The translations under genes were made by a program, and so were the position numbers. A stretch of 64,000 bases of DNA from Dactylosporangium sucinum (lineage in GTDB: Bacteria; Actinomycetota; Actinomycetes; Mycobacteriales; Micromonosporaceae). Where the stretch lies: positions 62,001-126,000 of the forward strand of contig NZ_BMPI01000023.1 of assembly GCF_014647515.1 (NCBI RefSeq). Reading direction: 5' to 3'. Shown in pieces: positions 57,178 through 64,000 of the stretch (its first letter is position 1; each line of letters opens with the position of its first letter). Below the pieces are notes generated by a model. The model was given only the letters and a program-made list of their open reading frames with translations. It was not told where the DNA came from and did not search any database.

Positions 57178-58503
57178 GTGCGCGTGGTGATCGAGCTTGA
57201 CCTCTCGGTGCCGTGGGATCCCCCCGAGCCCGTCGTGCCGCCGCGCCGGCGCGGGCGGCGGTGGGTCGCGGCTGTCGTCGTGGGCCTCGTGTCGGCCGCG
57301 GTGCTGGCCGGCGGGGCCGCGCGGGTGGGCATGGAGCCGGTGTACCGGGTCGACGACGTGCGGATTCTCGACCTGCAGTCGTCCGGCGGGCGGATCCTCG
57401 TGTCGCGGTACCGGCCCGACGCGCCGGGCACGCTGGCCGAGGTGCGACGGCTCCGCGACGGTCGCGTGCTGTGGTCGCTGCCGCTCGCGGTCGGCCAGCG
57501 CCTGGCGTTCCTGAACGAGCGGGTCGTGGCCCGGATGAGCGACGACGGCTCCGGCCCGGTCACCGTGTTCGACGCCGCGACCGGCAACCAGCTGTGGGAA
57601 CGCCCGCGGCTCTCGCTCAGCGGGCGGGCCGGGCGGCTGCTCGTTTCCGAGGACCTGCCCGACGGCTCGCCCCAGCTCCCCACGTACATCGTCACCGACG
57701 GCGGCACGCTCGCGCCGGTCCAGCTACCCGGCCTGATCCAGCGCCGGTATCTTGCGATCGACGAGCGCACCGGCGAGACGGTCTGGACGTTCGAGCCGCC
57801 CTCGGGGGCCGTCGCCTACGCCCGCGACGACGGCCTGTGGGTGCTGAACCCGGACGGACGCCTGGAGACCCGCGACCTCGCGACGGCCGCGCTCATCGGG
57901 ACGCGACAGCTCGCCTGGTCCGGGACGGTCTCGTGGTACTCCATGAGCGACCACGAGGTGATGGTGGTCACCGCCGGCAAGGTCGGCACCGACGTCTACG
58001 ACGTGGAGACCGGCCGGCTGCTGTGGCGCTGGGCGGCCGCGGACGACGACAGCGTGCCGTATCCGTGCACGGACACCATGTACTGCCTGCGCGACGACAC
58101 CGGCCTGGCCGCCCTCGACCCGCGCACCGGCGAGCGGCGCTGGCACCTCGACGGCTACAACGGCGCCTTCGCCGACGACGGCCGCACGGTGCTGGTCACG
58201 AACTTCGGCTTCGGTTCGGCCCCGAACGCCGAGCAGCCGATCGCCGCCGTCGACGCCCGCACCGGCCGGAAGCTGTGGGAGATCACCGGCTGGCGCCTCA
58301 CCATGCTGCTGGAGGGCAGCCGCGTCGTCGTGTGGCGCGAGGACGGTGGCGGCGCCGTGCTCGCCGTGGTCAACCTCGGCACCGGGCGGCCCACCCTCTT
58401 CGGCCGGGCGACGGCCGCAAACCGGGACCTCAGCTGCGTCCAGAACGCGGGCATGCTCGCCTGCGTCGCCGACGGCGCGCTGTCGGTGTGGCACCTGCCC
58501 TGA
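57178..58503 (+). CDS. Membrane-anchored PQQ-like (BamB-type) beta-propeller protein
   Basis: This 441-residue protein has a short cytosolic tail rich in Pro and Arg (PPRRRGRR) and a signal anchor WVAAVVVGLVSAAVLAGG. An outer beta-propeller follows, made of repeats with the DxxTGxxLW signature: FDAATGNQLWERP, IDERTGETVWTF, YDVETGRLLWRW, LDPRTGERRWHL and VDARTGRKLWEI. Such propellers bind partners or ligands; no PQQ-dehydrogenase residues are evident. Cys pairs (YPCTDTMYC, LSCVQNAGMLAC) may form disulfides. The start is GTG 57178 with GTG 57184 and 57187 as alternatives. Confidence 0.88.
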   Translation: MRVVIELDLSVPWDPPEPVVPPRRRGRRWVAAVVVGLVSAAVLAGGAARVGMEPVYRVDDVRILDLQSSGGRILVSRYRPDAPGTLAEVRRLRDGRVLWSLPLAVGQRLAFLNERVVARMSDDGSGPVTVFDAATGNQLWERPRLSLSGRAGRLLVSEDLPDGSPQLPTYIVTDGGTLAPVQLPGLIQRRYLAIDERTGETVWTFEPPSGAVAYARDDGLWVLNPDGRLETRDLATAALIGTRQLAWSGTVSWYSMSDHEVMVVTAGKVGTDVYDVETGRLLWRWAAADDDSVPYPCTDTMYCLRDDTGLAALDPRTGERRWHLDGYNGAFADDGRTVLVTNFGFGSAPNAEQPIAAVDARTGRKLWEITGWRLTMLLEGSRVVVWREDGGGAVLAVVNLGTGRPTLFGRATAANRDLSCVQNAGMLACVADGALSVWHLP

Positions 58504-58507
58504 CGTG

Positions 58508-58541
58508 CGCACACAGCGGCGCGTGGCCGCCGCTGTGTGCG
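58508..58541. terminator. Strong bidirectional hairpin
   Basis: CGCACACAGCGGCG (58508-58521) and CGCCGCTGTGTGCG (58528-58541) form a perfect 14-bp stem with a 6-nt loop between the converging beta-propeller gene and the small membrane protein gene. Confidence 0.85.
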
Positions 58542-58566
58542 GTGCGCGACGCTCCCGGACACCGCG

Positions 58567-58758
58567 CTAGTCCACGCGCGACCGTCGCAGTCCGATCACG
58601 ACCGACACGATGCCGACGAGGGCGACGACCGGCCCGACGACGGCCCACACCGTGACCCCGCTCATGGCACTGCCACCGAGCACGTCGAGCCCCTGCAGCG
58701 TCCAGACCCCGCCGAAGAGGATGAGCAGCACCCCGACCCCGATGTACACCCATCGCAT
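58567..58758 (-). CDS. Small two-helix membrane protein
   Basis: This 63-residue protein has two transmembrane helices: VYIGVGVLLILFGGVWTLQG and WAVVGPVVALVGIVSVVIGL, with a short GGSAMSG loop and a basic tail RRSRVD. Similar two-helix proteins are common in actinobacteria and have no known role. The start is ATG 58758; longer in-frame starts would add an unlikely Arg/Gly-rich extension. The gap up to 58915 contains nothing else I can support. Confidence 0.8.
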   Translation of the reverse strand: MRWVYIGVGVLLILFGGVWTLQGLDVLGGSAMSGVTVWAVVGPVVALVGIVSVVIGLRRSRVD

Positions 58759-58915
58759 GCCGCCAGCATCCCGCCCCCGCCCCCGCCGCGCAACGCCGCC
58801 CGCCATCCGCGTTCCGGACCTTCGCCGTGCGGATGTCACGAGGACCGGCGGGGCCGATCATGACCTCGCACTGATGTAATGGAGCCATGTCGATCGGCTG
58901 GCGGGGGAGTGCTGG

Positions 58916-59704
58916 ATGATTGATTTCGACGAGCTCTACCGGCAGTTCGCGGCTTCGGAACGACTCGCGGGCCTGGTGAGTAGCGTCCTTGATCCCTTAC
59001 TCCCCGCGGAGGTCCAGCCGTTCTCGTTCGTGACGACCGACCTTCTGCATGATGTGGCTCGCGCGGCCGACCTCGTCGCTGGTGAGGTTCTGGTCGATGT
59101 CGGGTGTGGTCGGGGCGGACCCGGGATGTGGCTGGCCCGCCGAACCGACACGAATCTGATCGGCGTCGACGTCTCCGCGGTCGCGGTCGCGCAGGCACGT
59201 TCCCGGGCACCGCGTTTCGCACTGGCCGGCCGGGCTGACTTCCGTGTCGGTGAGCTCGACGCCACCGGACTGCCCGACGGGATCGCCGATGCTGTGGTCT
59301 CAATCGATGCCTTTCAGTTCGCCGGCAATCCGTACGTCGCCGGGAGGGAGTTCGCGCGCATTCTGTCGCCGGGCGGTCGGCTCGTGTTGACCACGTGGGA
59401 GGCTCGGCAATCTGGTGACCCGGAGGTCCCAGCGATGCTGGCCCGGCTGGACGTCGCGGCGGCCCTCTCGGCGGCAGGGTTTGACGTCGTCGTGCACGAA
59501 CGTCCCGACCTGGAGGAACGGCGCCGCGCCGTGCTGGAGGCGGTGCTTGCGGTGCCCGCCGACGGCGACCCGGCAGTTCGCATGTATCAGGAGGAGGCGC
59601 GCGCCGCGCTGCCGGAGATGCCCCGTTTGAGGCGAGTCATGGCCGTGGCGCGCCTGCCGGGACCAGGATCAGCGGCACCGCTTCCAGGCAGCGGACCTGG
59701 CTGA
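58916..59704 (+). CDS. Class I SAM-dependent methyltransferase
   Basis: This 262-residue protein has SAM motif I VLVDVGCGRGGPGMWLARR, motif II LIGVDVSAVAVAQARSRA, the acidic strand DAVVSIDAFQFA, and LSPGGRLVLTTWE. It resembles small-molecule C/O-methyltransferases of secondary metabolism. Its codon use is less GC-biased than that of genes to the left, which begins a compositionally distinct block. The last 68 bp overlap the convergent P450 gene. Confidence 0.88.
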   Translation: MIDFDELYRQFAASERLAGLVSSVLDPLLPAEVQPFSFVTTDLLHDVARAADLVAGEVLVDVGCGRGGPGMWLARRTDTNLIGVDVSAVAVAQARSRAPRFALAGRADFRVGELDATGLPDGIADAVVSIDAFQFAGNPYVAGREFARILSPGGRLVLTTWEARQSGDPEVPAMLARLDVAAALSAAGFDVVVHERPDLEERRRAVLEAVLAVPADGDPAVRMYQEEARAALPEMPRLRRVMAVARLPGPGSAAPLPGSGPG

Positions 59705-60884
59705 ACCGCCACCGTAGCGCAGAAGGCTCTCCGCGGAGGCGGGCCTCGGGGAAGCGGGTGGCCAGGGCCCCAACGGCCGTCTGCGCGATCATCCTGGCGA
59801 GAGAGCTGCCGAGACACGCGTGGACCCCACGCCCGAACGTCAAATGTCCGTTCGGGCGGCGGTCCGGCCGAAACGAGTCCGGATCGCCGAATCTCACAGG
59901 GTCCCGGTTCGCCGATGCAATGCACAGGATCACCACGCCGCCGCTCGGCACACGGGATCCGGCCAGCTGAAGGTCCGCTGTCGCGTAGCGGAACGGACCG
60001 AGCAGGACTGGGGCGTCGTACCGCAGCACCTCCTCGATGAACTGCGCGGTGCGTGGCGGGCTGGTTCCGACCGAGTGGAGCCCGGACGGCCGGGCAACGA
60101 GGTGGACGATGCTCGTGGCGATGAGGCTCGCCGTTGCGGTGTGACCGACGACGAGCAACGTTTGAGCGCCCGCCATGACGTCGCCGCGGAGGCTTTTGTC
60201 TCTCCCCACCGCGGCCAGCTCCGAAAGCAGGTCGTTCACGGGATAGCCGCGCCGGTACCGCATCAGGTCCTGCAGGTAGGCACCTATCGCGGTGCTCGCC
60301 TCGAACGCGACCGCCGCGGAACGCGAATCGACCGGCGGCACGTCGAGGTCTCGTTGCCAGCGGCTGACCATTGAGCGGTCGCTTGCCGGAATGCCGAGCA
60401 GGTCGCCGATCGCGGCCACGGCCAGCGGGACGGCGTAGTCGCTCATCACGTCGATCTCTGGGCGCGTCGCCAGCCGATCAAGCAGATCCTCGGCGGTTGC
60501 CCGCACCTTCGGCCGGAGCAGGTCGATATTCCTCGCCGCGAACGCTCCTGCGACCAGTCGCCGCGACACCGTGTGCGCCGGCGGATCCGACGAGAAGAGC
60601 GTCCGCTCGAAAATGTGCTCACGTCCGTCGGCGTAGCCATCGGTCGCGGCGAAGGCGTCCCTCGCGTTCCGCGGATCACGACTCAGTCCTCTGGTCAGGA
60701 GCCCGGTGACGACATCCTCGTGCCGGGTGACGAGCGACGCCTCCAGCCCGCCGGCGACGACAACGGGCTGGAGCCGCCCGGTCTCGCGCAGCTGCCTGAA
60801 GAACGGATACGGATCTGGGCGGCTTTCGAGGTCGGCAGGGACGAGGTGCGGGCGGCGTCGGTCTGCCGCGTGAGGAGGACTCAC
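59637..60884 (-). CDS. Cytochrome P450
   Basis: This 415-residue soluble bacterial P450 has I-helix LLVVGHTATASLIATSIVHL, K-helix EEVLRYDAPV (ExxR), FRPDRRPNGHLTFGRGVHAC and the heme ligand Cys near residue 356. The I-helix reads GHTAT where AGxDT is usual. The GTG at 60884 overlaps the stop of the NB-ARC/TPR gene (GTGA), so the two are translationally coupled, an unusual pairing. No ferredoxin gene is nearby. The substrate is unknown; a convergent methyltransferase hints at a small tailoring set. Confidence 0.92.
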   Translation of the reverse strand: MSPPHAADRRRPHLVPADLESRPDPYPFFRQLRETGRLQPVVVAGGLEASLVTRHEDVVTGLLTRGLSRDPRNARDAFAATDGYADGREHIFERTLFSSDPPAHTVSRRLVAGAFAARNIDLLRPKVRATAEDLLDRLATRPEIDVMSDYAVPLAVAAIGDLLGIPASDRSMVSRWQRDLDVPPVDSRSAAVAFEASTAIGAYLQDLMRYRRGYPVNDLLSELAAVGRDKSLRGDVMAGAQTLLVVGHTATASLIATSIVHLVARPSGLHSVGTSPPRTAQFIEEVLRYDAPVLLGPFRYATADLQLAGSRVPSGGVVILCIASANRDPVRFGDPDSFRPDRRPNGHLTFGRGVHACLGSSLARMIAQTAVGALATRFPEARLRGEPSALRWRFSQVRCLEAVPLILVPAGAPRP

Positions 60885-63070
60885 GACGATTCCTGTCCAA
60901 GGCGCTGGGCTTCATTTTCGGCTGCCGATTGGCGGACGAGGTCCATCCAAGGGTGATCGTCGCCGAGTACCTCGCGCTGCCTGCTGAGGATCTCCGCGTA
61001 CATCCGCGCGGCGTCCTCGTGGTCACCGCGAGCGCGGAGAACGTCGGCAATCGTCCGACGGGTCAGCAGCGTGTCGGGGTGGGCGTCGCCAAGCACAACG
61101 ATCCTGTACTCGTAGACGGCCCGAGCCTCCCGCTCTGCCGAGGCGTGGTCGCCCAGCTGGTACAGGACATGAGCGAGCTGATCCCGAACCATGATGGCGC
61201 GGGGATCGTCCGCGCCGAGCACTCGGGTCTGCGCCTCGAGTACCCCTCGATACTCGGTCGCTGCCTGCGCGTACAAGCCCTGGTCGCGGAGCAGATATGC
61301 CAGTTGGTGCCGGCTGTGCAGGGTGTCCGCGTGATCCGGTCCCAGTGTGTCGCTGCGGAGCCGAAGGACGGCTCTGCATTCCTGCTCGGCTTCTTCCAGA
61401 CGTTGCTCGTGACTCAGGGCATCGGCGACCTGAAGGCGGGTGGCCAAGGTGTCAGGGTGGTGCTCACCGAGCACCTGCCGGCGTGCGGCGTAAACGGCCC
61501 GGAACTCGGCGGCCGAATCAGCGTAGTGCCCCCGGTCGTGGCGAAGCATGGCCAGGTAGTGTCTCGTTTCGAGAACTTCCGGGTGGGTGTCGCCGGCGAT
61601 CGGGATGGCTGCGGCGAGGATTTCCTGATAGTGGAGCTCGGCTACCTCGTAGAGCCCTCGCGCCTTGAGGTAGCGAGTGGCGATCGTGGCGACGGCGCAG
61701 TGCTCGGCCATCGCCGGACGTGGCGGCTGGACGGCCGCATATTCGCGAAGGGCATGCAAGGCGTGCGGGGCTACGCGGCCCCATTCCGGCCAGCCGGTAG
61801 GGTCTTCGGGACCTTCCACGAGACGGATGGCATGAAGGAGCAGCTGCAGCCGAAGATCCTGGTATTCGTCGCGGGAAGCAGGTTCCAGTCGGCCCGGCCG
61901 ATGCAGTTCGTGAAGCATCGGATGGAGGCGAATGACTGGTACATCGGTCTCGAGGCGCTCCCTGCCCGGATGCCCGGTGAGGTGGGCGAGGCCGAGGCCG
62001 GCCAGTGCCCGGATCGCGTCCCAGAGCCGCGCACCGGAAACGTCCGCAAATATCGATGATCGGGCAAGTACCGTCGGATCCAACAGGATCTGGTATGGCG
62101 TCGGCGAGTCGGCGAAGCTCGACAACAGCCGCAGCAGGCCAGGCGCCTCCGTTATCCCACGTCGGTCGAGCAGATCGAGGGAGAGTCGCCAGGTGTGCTC
62201 GACGACGTCCGTCGCGGTATCCGGGTGATTCGACGGGAGCCGGCCCGCATCGAGGGCCGCGTGATATCCGGCAAATGTTGTGATCGCGTCGGCGTCGGGC
62301 CAAGGTGTGGTGGTTGTCTCGGCCAGATACGCCCCGGCGTGCCGCAACGCGAGTGGCAGATTTCCCAGGCGTTCGGCCAACATGGCGGCGTCCACCGCGT
62401 TGCCCGCCCGGCCGCCCGTGTTGTCGAGCAGTACCGCGGTCGCGTCGGCCGGTTCGAGGACGTCGACGAGACGGCAGGTGCACCACGTTGCCCAAGTGCC
62501 GGGGCGGCCGTCACGAGTGGTGACGACGACGAGCCCGTACGCGCCGGCCACTGGACGTAGCCATCCGATGCCGTCGTCCAGTCGTCTCGATGCTCCTGCG
62601 AGCGGACCGGGGTCGTCAGCGTTGTCCAGGACGAGCAGCCACGGCATTCTCAGGTTGTTCAGTAGCCGCCACAGTACGTCCGGCGCATCGCCGTGCTCCA
62701 ATTCCCGGGTGTCGGCACCGAGGCGGCGCGCGACCGCGTGCATACCGGCGACCAGGCTTCCGTGATCGGCGGCTGTCACCCACCATGTGGGAACGACAGT
62801 GTCGATCGCGTGGTGCGCGACCTCAAGGGCGATCGACGTCTTGCCGCACCCTCCGAGCCCGTGCAGAACGTGCACTCGCGGCTGTTCGCGATCGTGTGAT
62901 GTCAAGGCTCGTTTGAGCTCGTCGACCAGGCCGTCTCGGCCGCGCAGTGGCCGGGACGGGTCACGGCGACCCAGTGGAGGTGCCGCCGATGTCTCAACGC
63001 TGGCGACGTAGGTGCCCCTGTCGGGCGCGGATCCAGGCTGTTGCTGTGCCGGAACGCGATCAGCGGTCAT
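60881..63070 (-). CDS. NB-ARC/STAND NTPase with C-terminal TPR (AfsR/FxSxx-COOH-like)
   Basis: This is a 729-residue protein. A Pro/Gln-rich N-terminus leads to LRGRDGLVDELKRAL and a P-loop HGLGGCGKTS (residues 70-79). Walker B LLVLDNADDPG, VVVTTRDGR and NLPLALRHAGAYLAET are the NB-ARC motifs. From about residue 500 there are six Kinesin-light-chain TPRs with HPDTLATR/HADTLHSR/HPDTLLTR signatures. There is no DNA-binding or effector domain at either end, so the coupled P450 may be its output. It diverges from a DUF397 gene. Confidence 0.93.
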   Translation of the reverse strand: MTADRVPAQQQPGSAPDRGTYVASVETSAAPPLGRRDPSRPLRGRDGLVDELKRALTSHDREQPRVHVLHGLGGCGKTSIALEVAHHAIDTVVPTWWVTAADHGSLVAGMHAVARRLGADTRELEHGDAPDVLWRLLNNLRMPWLLVLDNADDPGPLAGASRRLDDGIGWLRPVAGAYGLVVVTTRDGRPGTWATWCTCRLVDVLEPADATAVLLDNTGGRAGNAVDAAMLAERLGNLPLALRHAGAYLAETTTTPWPDADAITTFAGYHAALDAGRLPSNHPDTATDVVEHTWRLSLDLLDRRGITEAPGLLRLLSSFADSPTPYQILLDPTVLARSSIFADVSGARLWDAIRALAGLGLAHLTGHPGRERLETDVPVIRLHPMLHELHRPGRLEPASRDEYQDLRLQLLLHAIRLVEGPEDPTGWPEWGRVAPHALHALREYAAVQPPRPAMAEHCAVATIATRYLKARGLYEVAELHYQEILAAAIPIAGDTHPEVLETRHYLAMLRHDRGHYADSAAEFRAVYAARRQVLGEHHPDTLATRLQVADALSHEQRLEEAEQECRAVLRLRSDTLGPDHADTLHSRHQLAYLLRDQGLYAQAATEYRGVLEAQTRVLGADDPRAIMVRDQLAHVLYQLGDHASAEREARAVYEYRIVVLGDAHPDTLLTRRTIADVLRARGDHEDAARMYAEILSRQREVLGDDHPWMDLVRQSAAENEAQRLGQESS

Positions 63071-63120
63071 CGCTCGCCCTTGTCCCAGTCGACTGCTGGT
63101 TGAGGAACTCGAACTTGGCC

Positions 63121-63150
63121 TTACTGCCCTACGTAGAGTTTCGATACGAT
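63121..63150 (+). promoter_or_regulatory. Possible promoter of the DUF397 gene
   Basis: TTACTG (63121-63126) and TACGAT (63145-63150) are spaced by 18 bp in a locally AT-rich divergent region. An 8-bp palindrome CTACGTAG sits at 63129-63136. The NB-ARC gene's own promoter must also lie within 63071-63197. Confidence 0.4.
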
Positions 63151-63197
63151 AGCACGGCGCATGGACGTACCGAGGGCAAGCGCTCCCAGGAGGAACC

Positions 63198-63410
63198 ATG
63201 GACGCTTTCGGCCACCGCAGCGAATCGGACTGGTTCCGAAGCACCAGGTGCGCTCACTCCGCCTGTGTGGAGGTCCGATTCGTCGATGGTGCGGTTGAGG
63301 TCCGCGACGCCCGGTCACCCGACGACGGAACGTTGCGGTTCGCAACGCTCGACTGGGCGGCGTTCATCCACCTGGTCGCGTCGACGGAAGACGCCGACAC
63401 GACCCGTTGA
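63198..63410 (+). CDS. DUF397 protein
   Basis: This 70-residue protein matches DUF397: SDWFRSTRCAHSACVEVRF, VEVRDARSPDDGTLRF and a final WAAFIHLV. In actinobacteria these small proteins are paired with XRE-type regulators (BldB/WhiJ-like modules) that control development or conflict genes. The strong ribosome site CCAGGAGGAACC fixes the start. The XRE partner is missing on both sides within the window, so the gene is orphaned, or it works with the divergent NB-ARC protein. Confidence 0.93.
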   Translation: MDAFGHRSESDWFRSTRCAHSACVEVRFVDGAVEVRDARSPDDGTLRFATLDWAAFIHLVASTEDADTTR

Positions 63411-63436
63411 TCCGCGATTGGTGGCAACGCCGCCCG

Positions 63437-64000
63437 TTACGTGTCGAGGGCGGGGACCGGGTACGTCGCGGCGAAGCCGTCGGCGGCCACCGCCTGCGCC
63501 AGCAGGTCCGTGGTCGCCAGAAGGCCCGACGGGCGGTGCAGGACCGGCTGGAGGTGGCGGTCGATCACCGAGACGTCGTGTTCGTCGCACAGGCCCATCG
63601 CTCCCAGGATCTGGTGGGCGTTGGACAGGACCACCTCCGCGGACTCCAGCATCTGCAACCGGAGCGCCAGCAGGTCGGCCGTGCCCGCCGCGTCGTGGCG
63701 CAGCAGCCACCAGGCGTGCAGGGCCAGCTCGGCCAGGCCGTCGACCGCGACCAGGGTGTCGGCCAGCCGCCAGCGGATCTCGCCGAACTTGCCGATCGGG
63801 CGGCCGAACTGCTCGCGGTCGCGGGCGTGGGACACCGCCAGGGACGCGGCCGTGGACAGGGCGCCGGTCACCCAGAACGCGTCGAGGACGAGGTGCATCG
63901 CGGTCGATGACCGTACGTCGATCGAGGCCGCTACGTGGTCGAGGGTCACGGACGAGGCGAACGGGTCGAGGGGGGCCGGGCGCGGGGAACCGGGCGACAC
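63437..64000 (-). CDS. Acyl-CoA dehydrogenase, C-terminal part (5' end off window)
   Basis: The 187 visible residues are the C-terminal helical domain of an acyl-CoA dehydrogenase: LVLDAFWVTGALSTAASLAV, SHARDREQFGRPIGKFGEIR, LRLQMLESAEVVLSNAHQIL and GAMGLCDEHDVSVIDRHLQ. It lacks a catalytic YGGTxE end and ends in ATYPVPALDT, resembling non-catalytic partner subunits. The N-terminal and FAD-binding part lies beyond the right edge, so the frame's apparent start codon is not trusted. Confidence 0.85.
   Translation of the reverse strand: MSPGSPRPAPLDPFASSVTLDHVAASIDVRSSTAMHLVLDAFWVTGALSTAASLAVSHARDREQFGRPIGKFGEIRWRLADTLVAVDGLAELALHAWWLLRHDAAGTADLLALRLQMLESAEVVLSNAHQILGAMGLCDEHDVSVIDRHLQPVLHRPSGLLATTDLLAQAVAADGFAATYPVPALDT

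Overview
The window is very GC-rich with strong third-position G/C bias, frequent GTG starts, several apparently leaderless promoters, and families typical of actinomycetes: ECF sigma factors with SnoaL-like tails, NB-ARC/TPR and CHAT/TPR proteins, DUF397, HxlR, and LacI-controlled glycosidases. It most likely comes from a filamentous actinobacterial chromosome, possibly Micromonosporaceae. The family-level placement is an inference. I saw no rRNA, tRNA, CRISPR array or insertion sequence.

Region 1 (1-10.9 kb) is the most unusual part. Two CHAT-protease proteins with TPR-like repeats overlap by an ATGA junction and are followed at 14 bp by a fusion of a class III cyclase-like domain to a macro domain. 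A convergent gene fuses an N-terminal region resembling CHAT/TPR-associated (CATRA-type) modules to a nucleoside-phosphorylase domain. A lecithin:cholesterol-acyltransferase-like hydrolase diverges from the first CHAT gene. Together they look like an NTP/ADP-ribose-linked conflict or cell-suicide cassette.

Region 2 (11-30 kb) is mixed chromosomal content: a lipoprotein hydrolase, an orphan CHASE3-HAMP-GAF histidine kinase, an FHA/zinc-ribbon/Ser-Thr kinase, a glycosyltransferase, an HxlR/DoxX divergent pair, a PhzF/deaminase pair facing an Lrp regulator, a cytochrome P450, a GlxA-type regulator facing an oxidoreductase, and a MarR-ABC exporter operon. Several regulators have clear inverted-repeat operators over their own promoters.

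Region 3 (30-44.3 kb) begins with a CapA-like lipoprotein and a Tat lipoprotein. It continues with a beta-mannan or glucomannan utilisation locus: secreted GH26 mannanase with a CBM13 lectin domain, GH2 beta-mannosidase, GH1 beta-glycosidase, an ABC sugar importer (binding protein and two permeases) and three LacI regulators. The GH26 and GH2 genes share a TTGACA-N18-TACnnT promoter followed by an identical 16-bp segment, which ties them into one regulon. A degenerate copy of the motif and a CpG-centred quasi-palindrome precede the binding-protein gene.

Region 4 (44.4-58.8 kb) holds a divergent LysA-like decarboxylase, a STAS protein, two SnoaL-tailed ECF sigma factors, a FadE pair with SDR and GntR genes in a tightly overlapping operon, a class III sirtuin, a mutarotase, a methyltransferase, a membrane P-loop/Sel1-repeat protein and a beta-propeller protein. 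A 23-bp perfect inverted repeat places two matching ECF41-like promoters back to back between the second sigma gene and its SnoaL neighbour.

Region 5 (58.9-64 kb) has a visibly different base composition. It carries a methyltransferase, a P450 translationally coupled to an NB-ARC/TPR STAND protein, and a DUF397 protein without its usual XRE partner. The window ends inside an acyl-CoA dehydrogenase gene.
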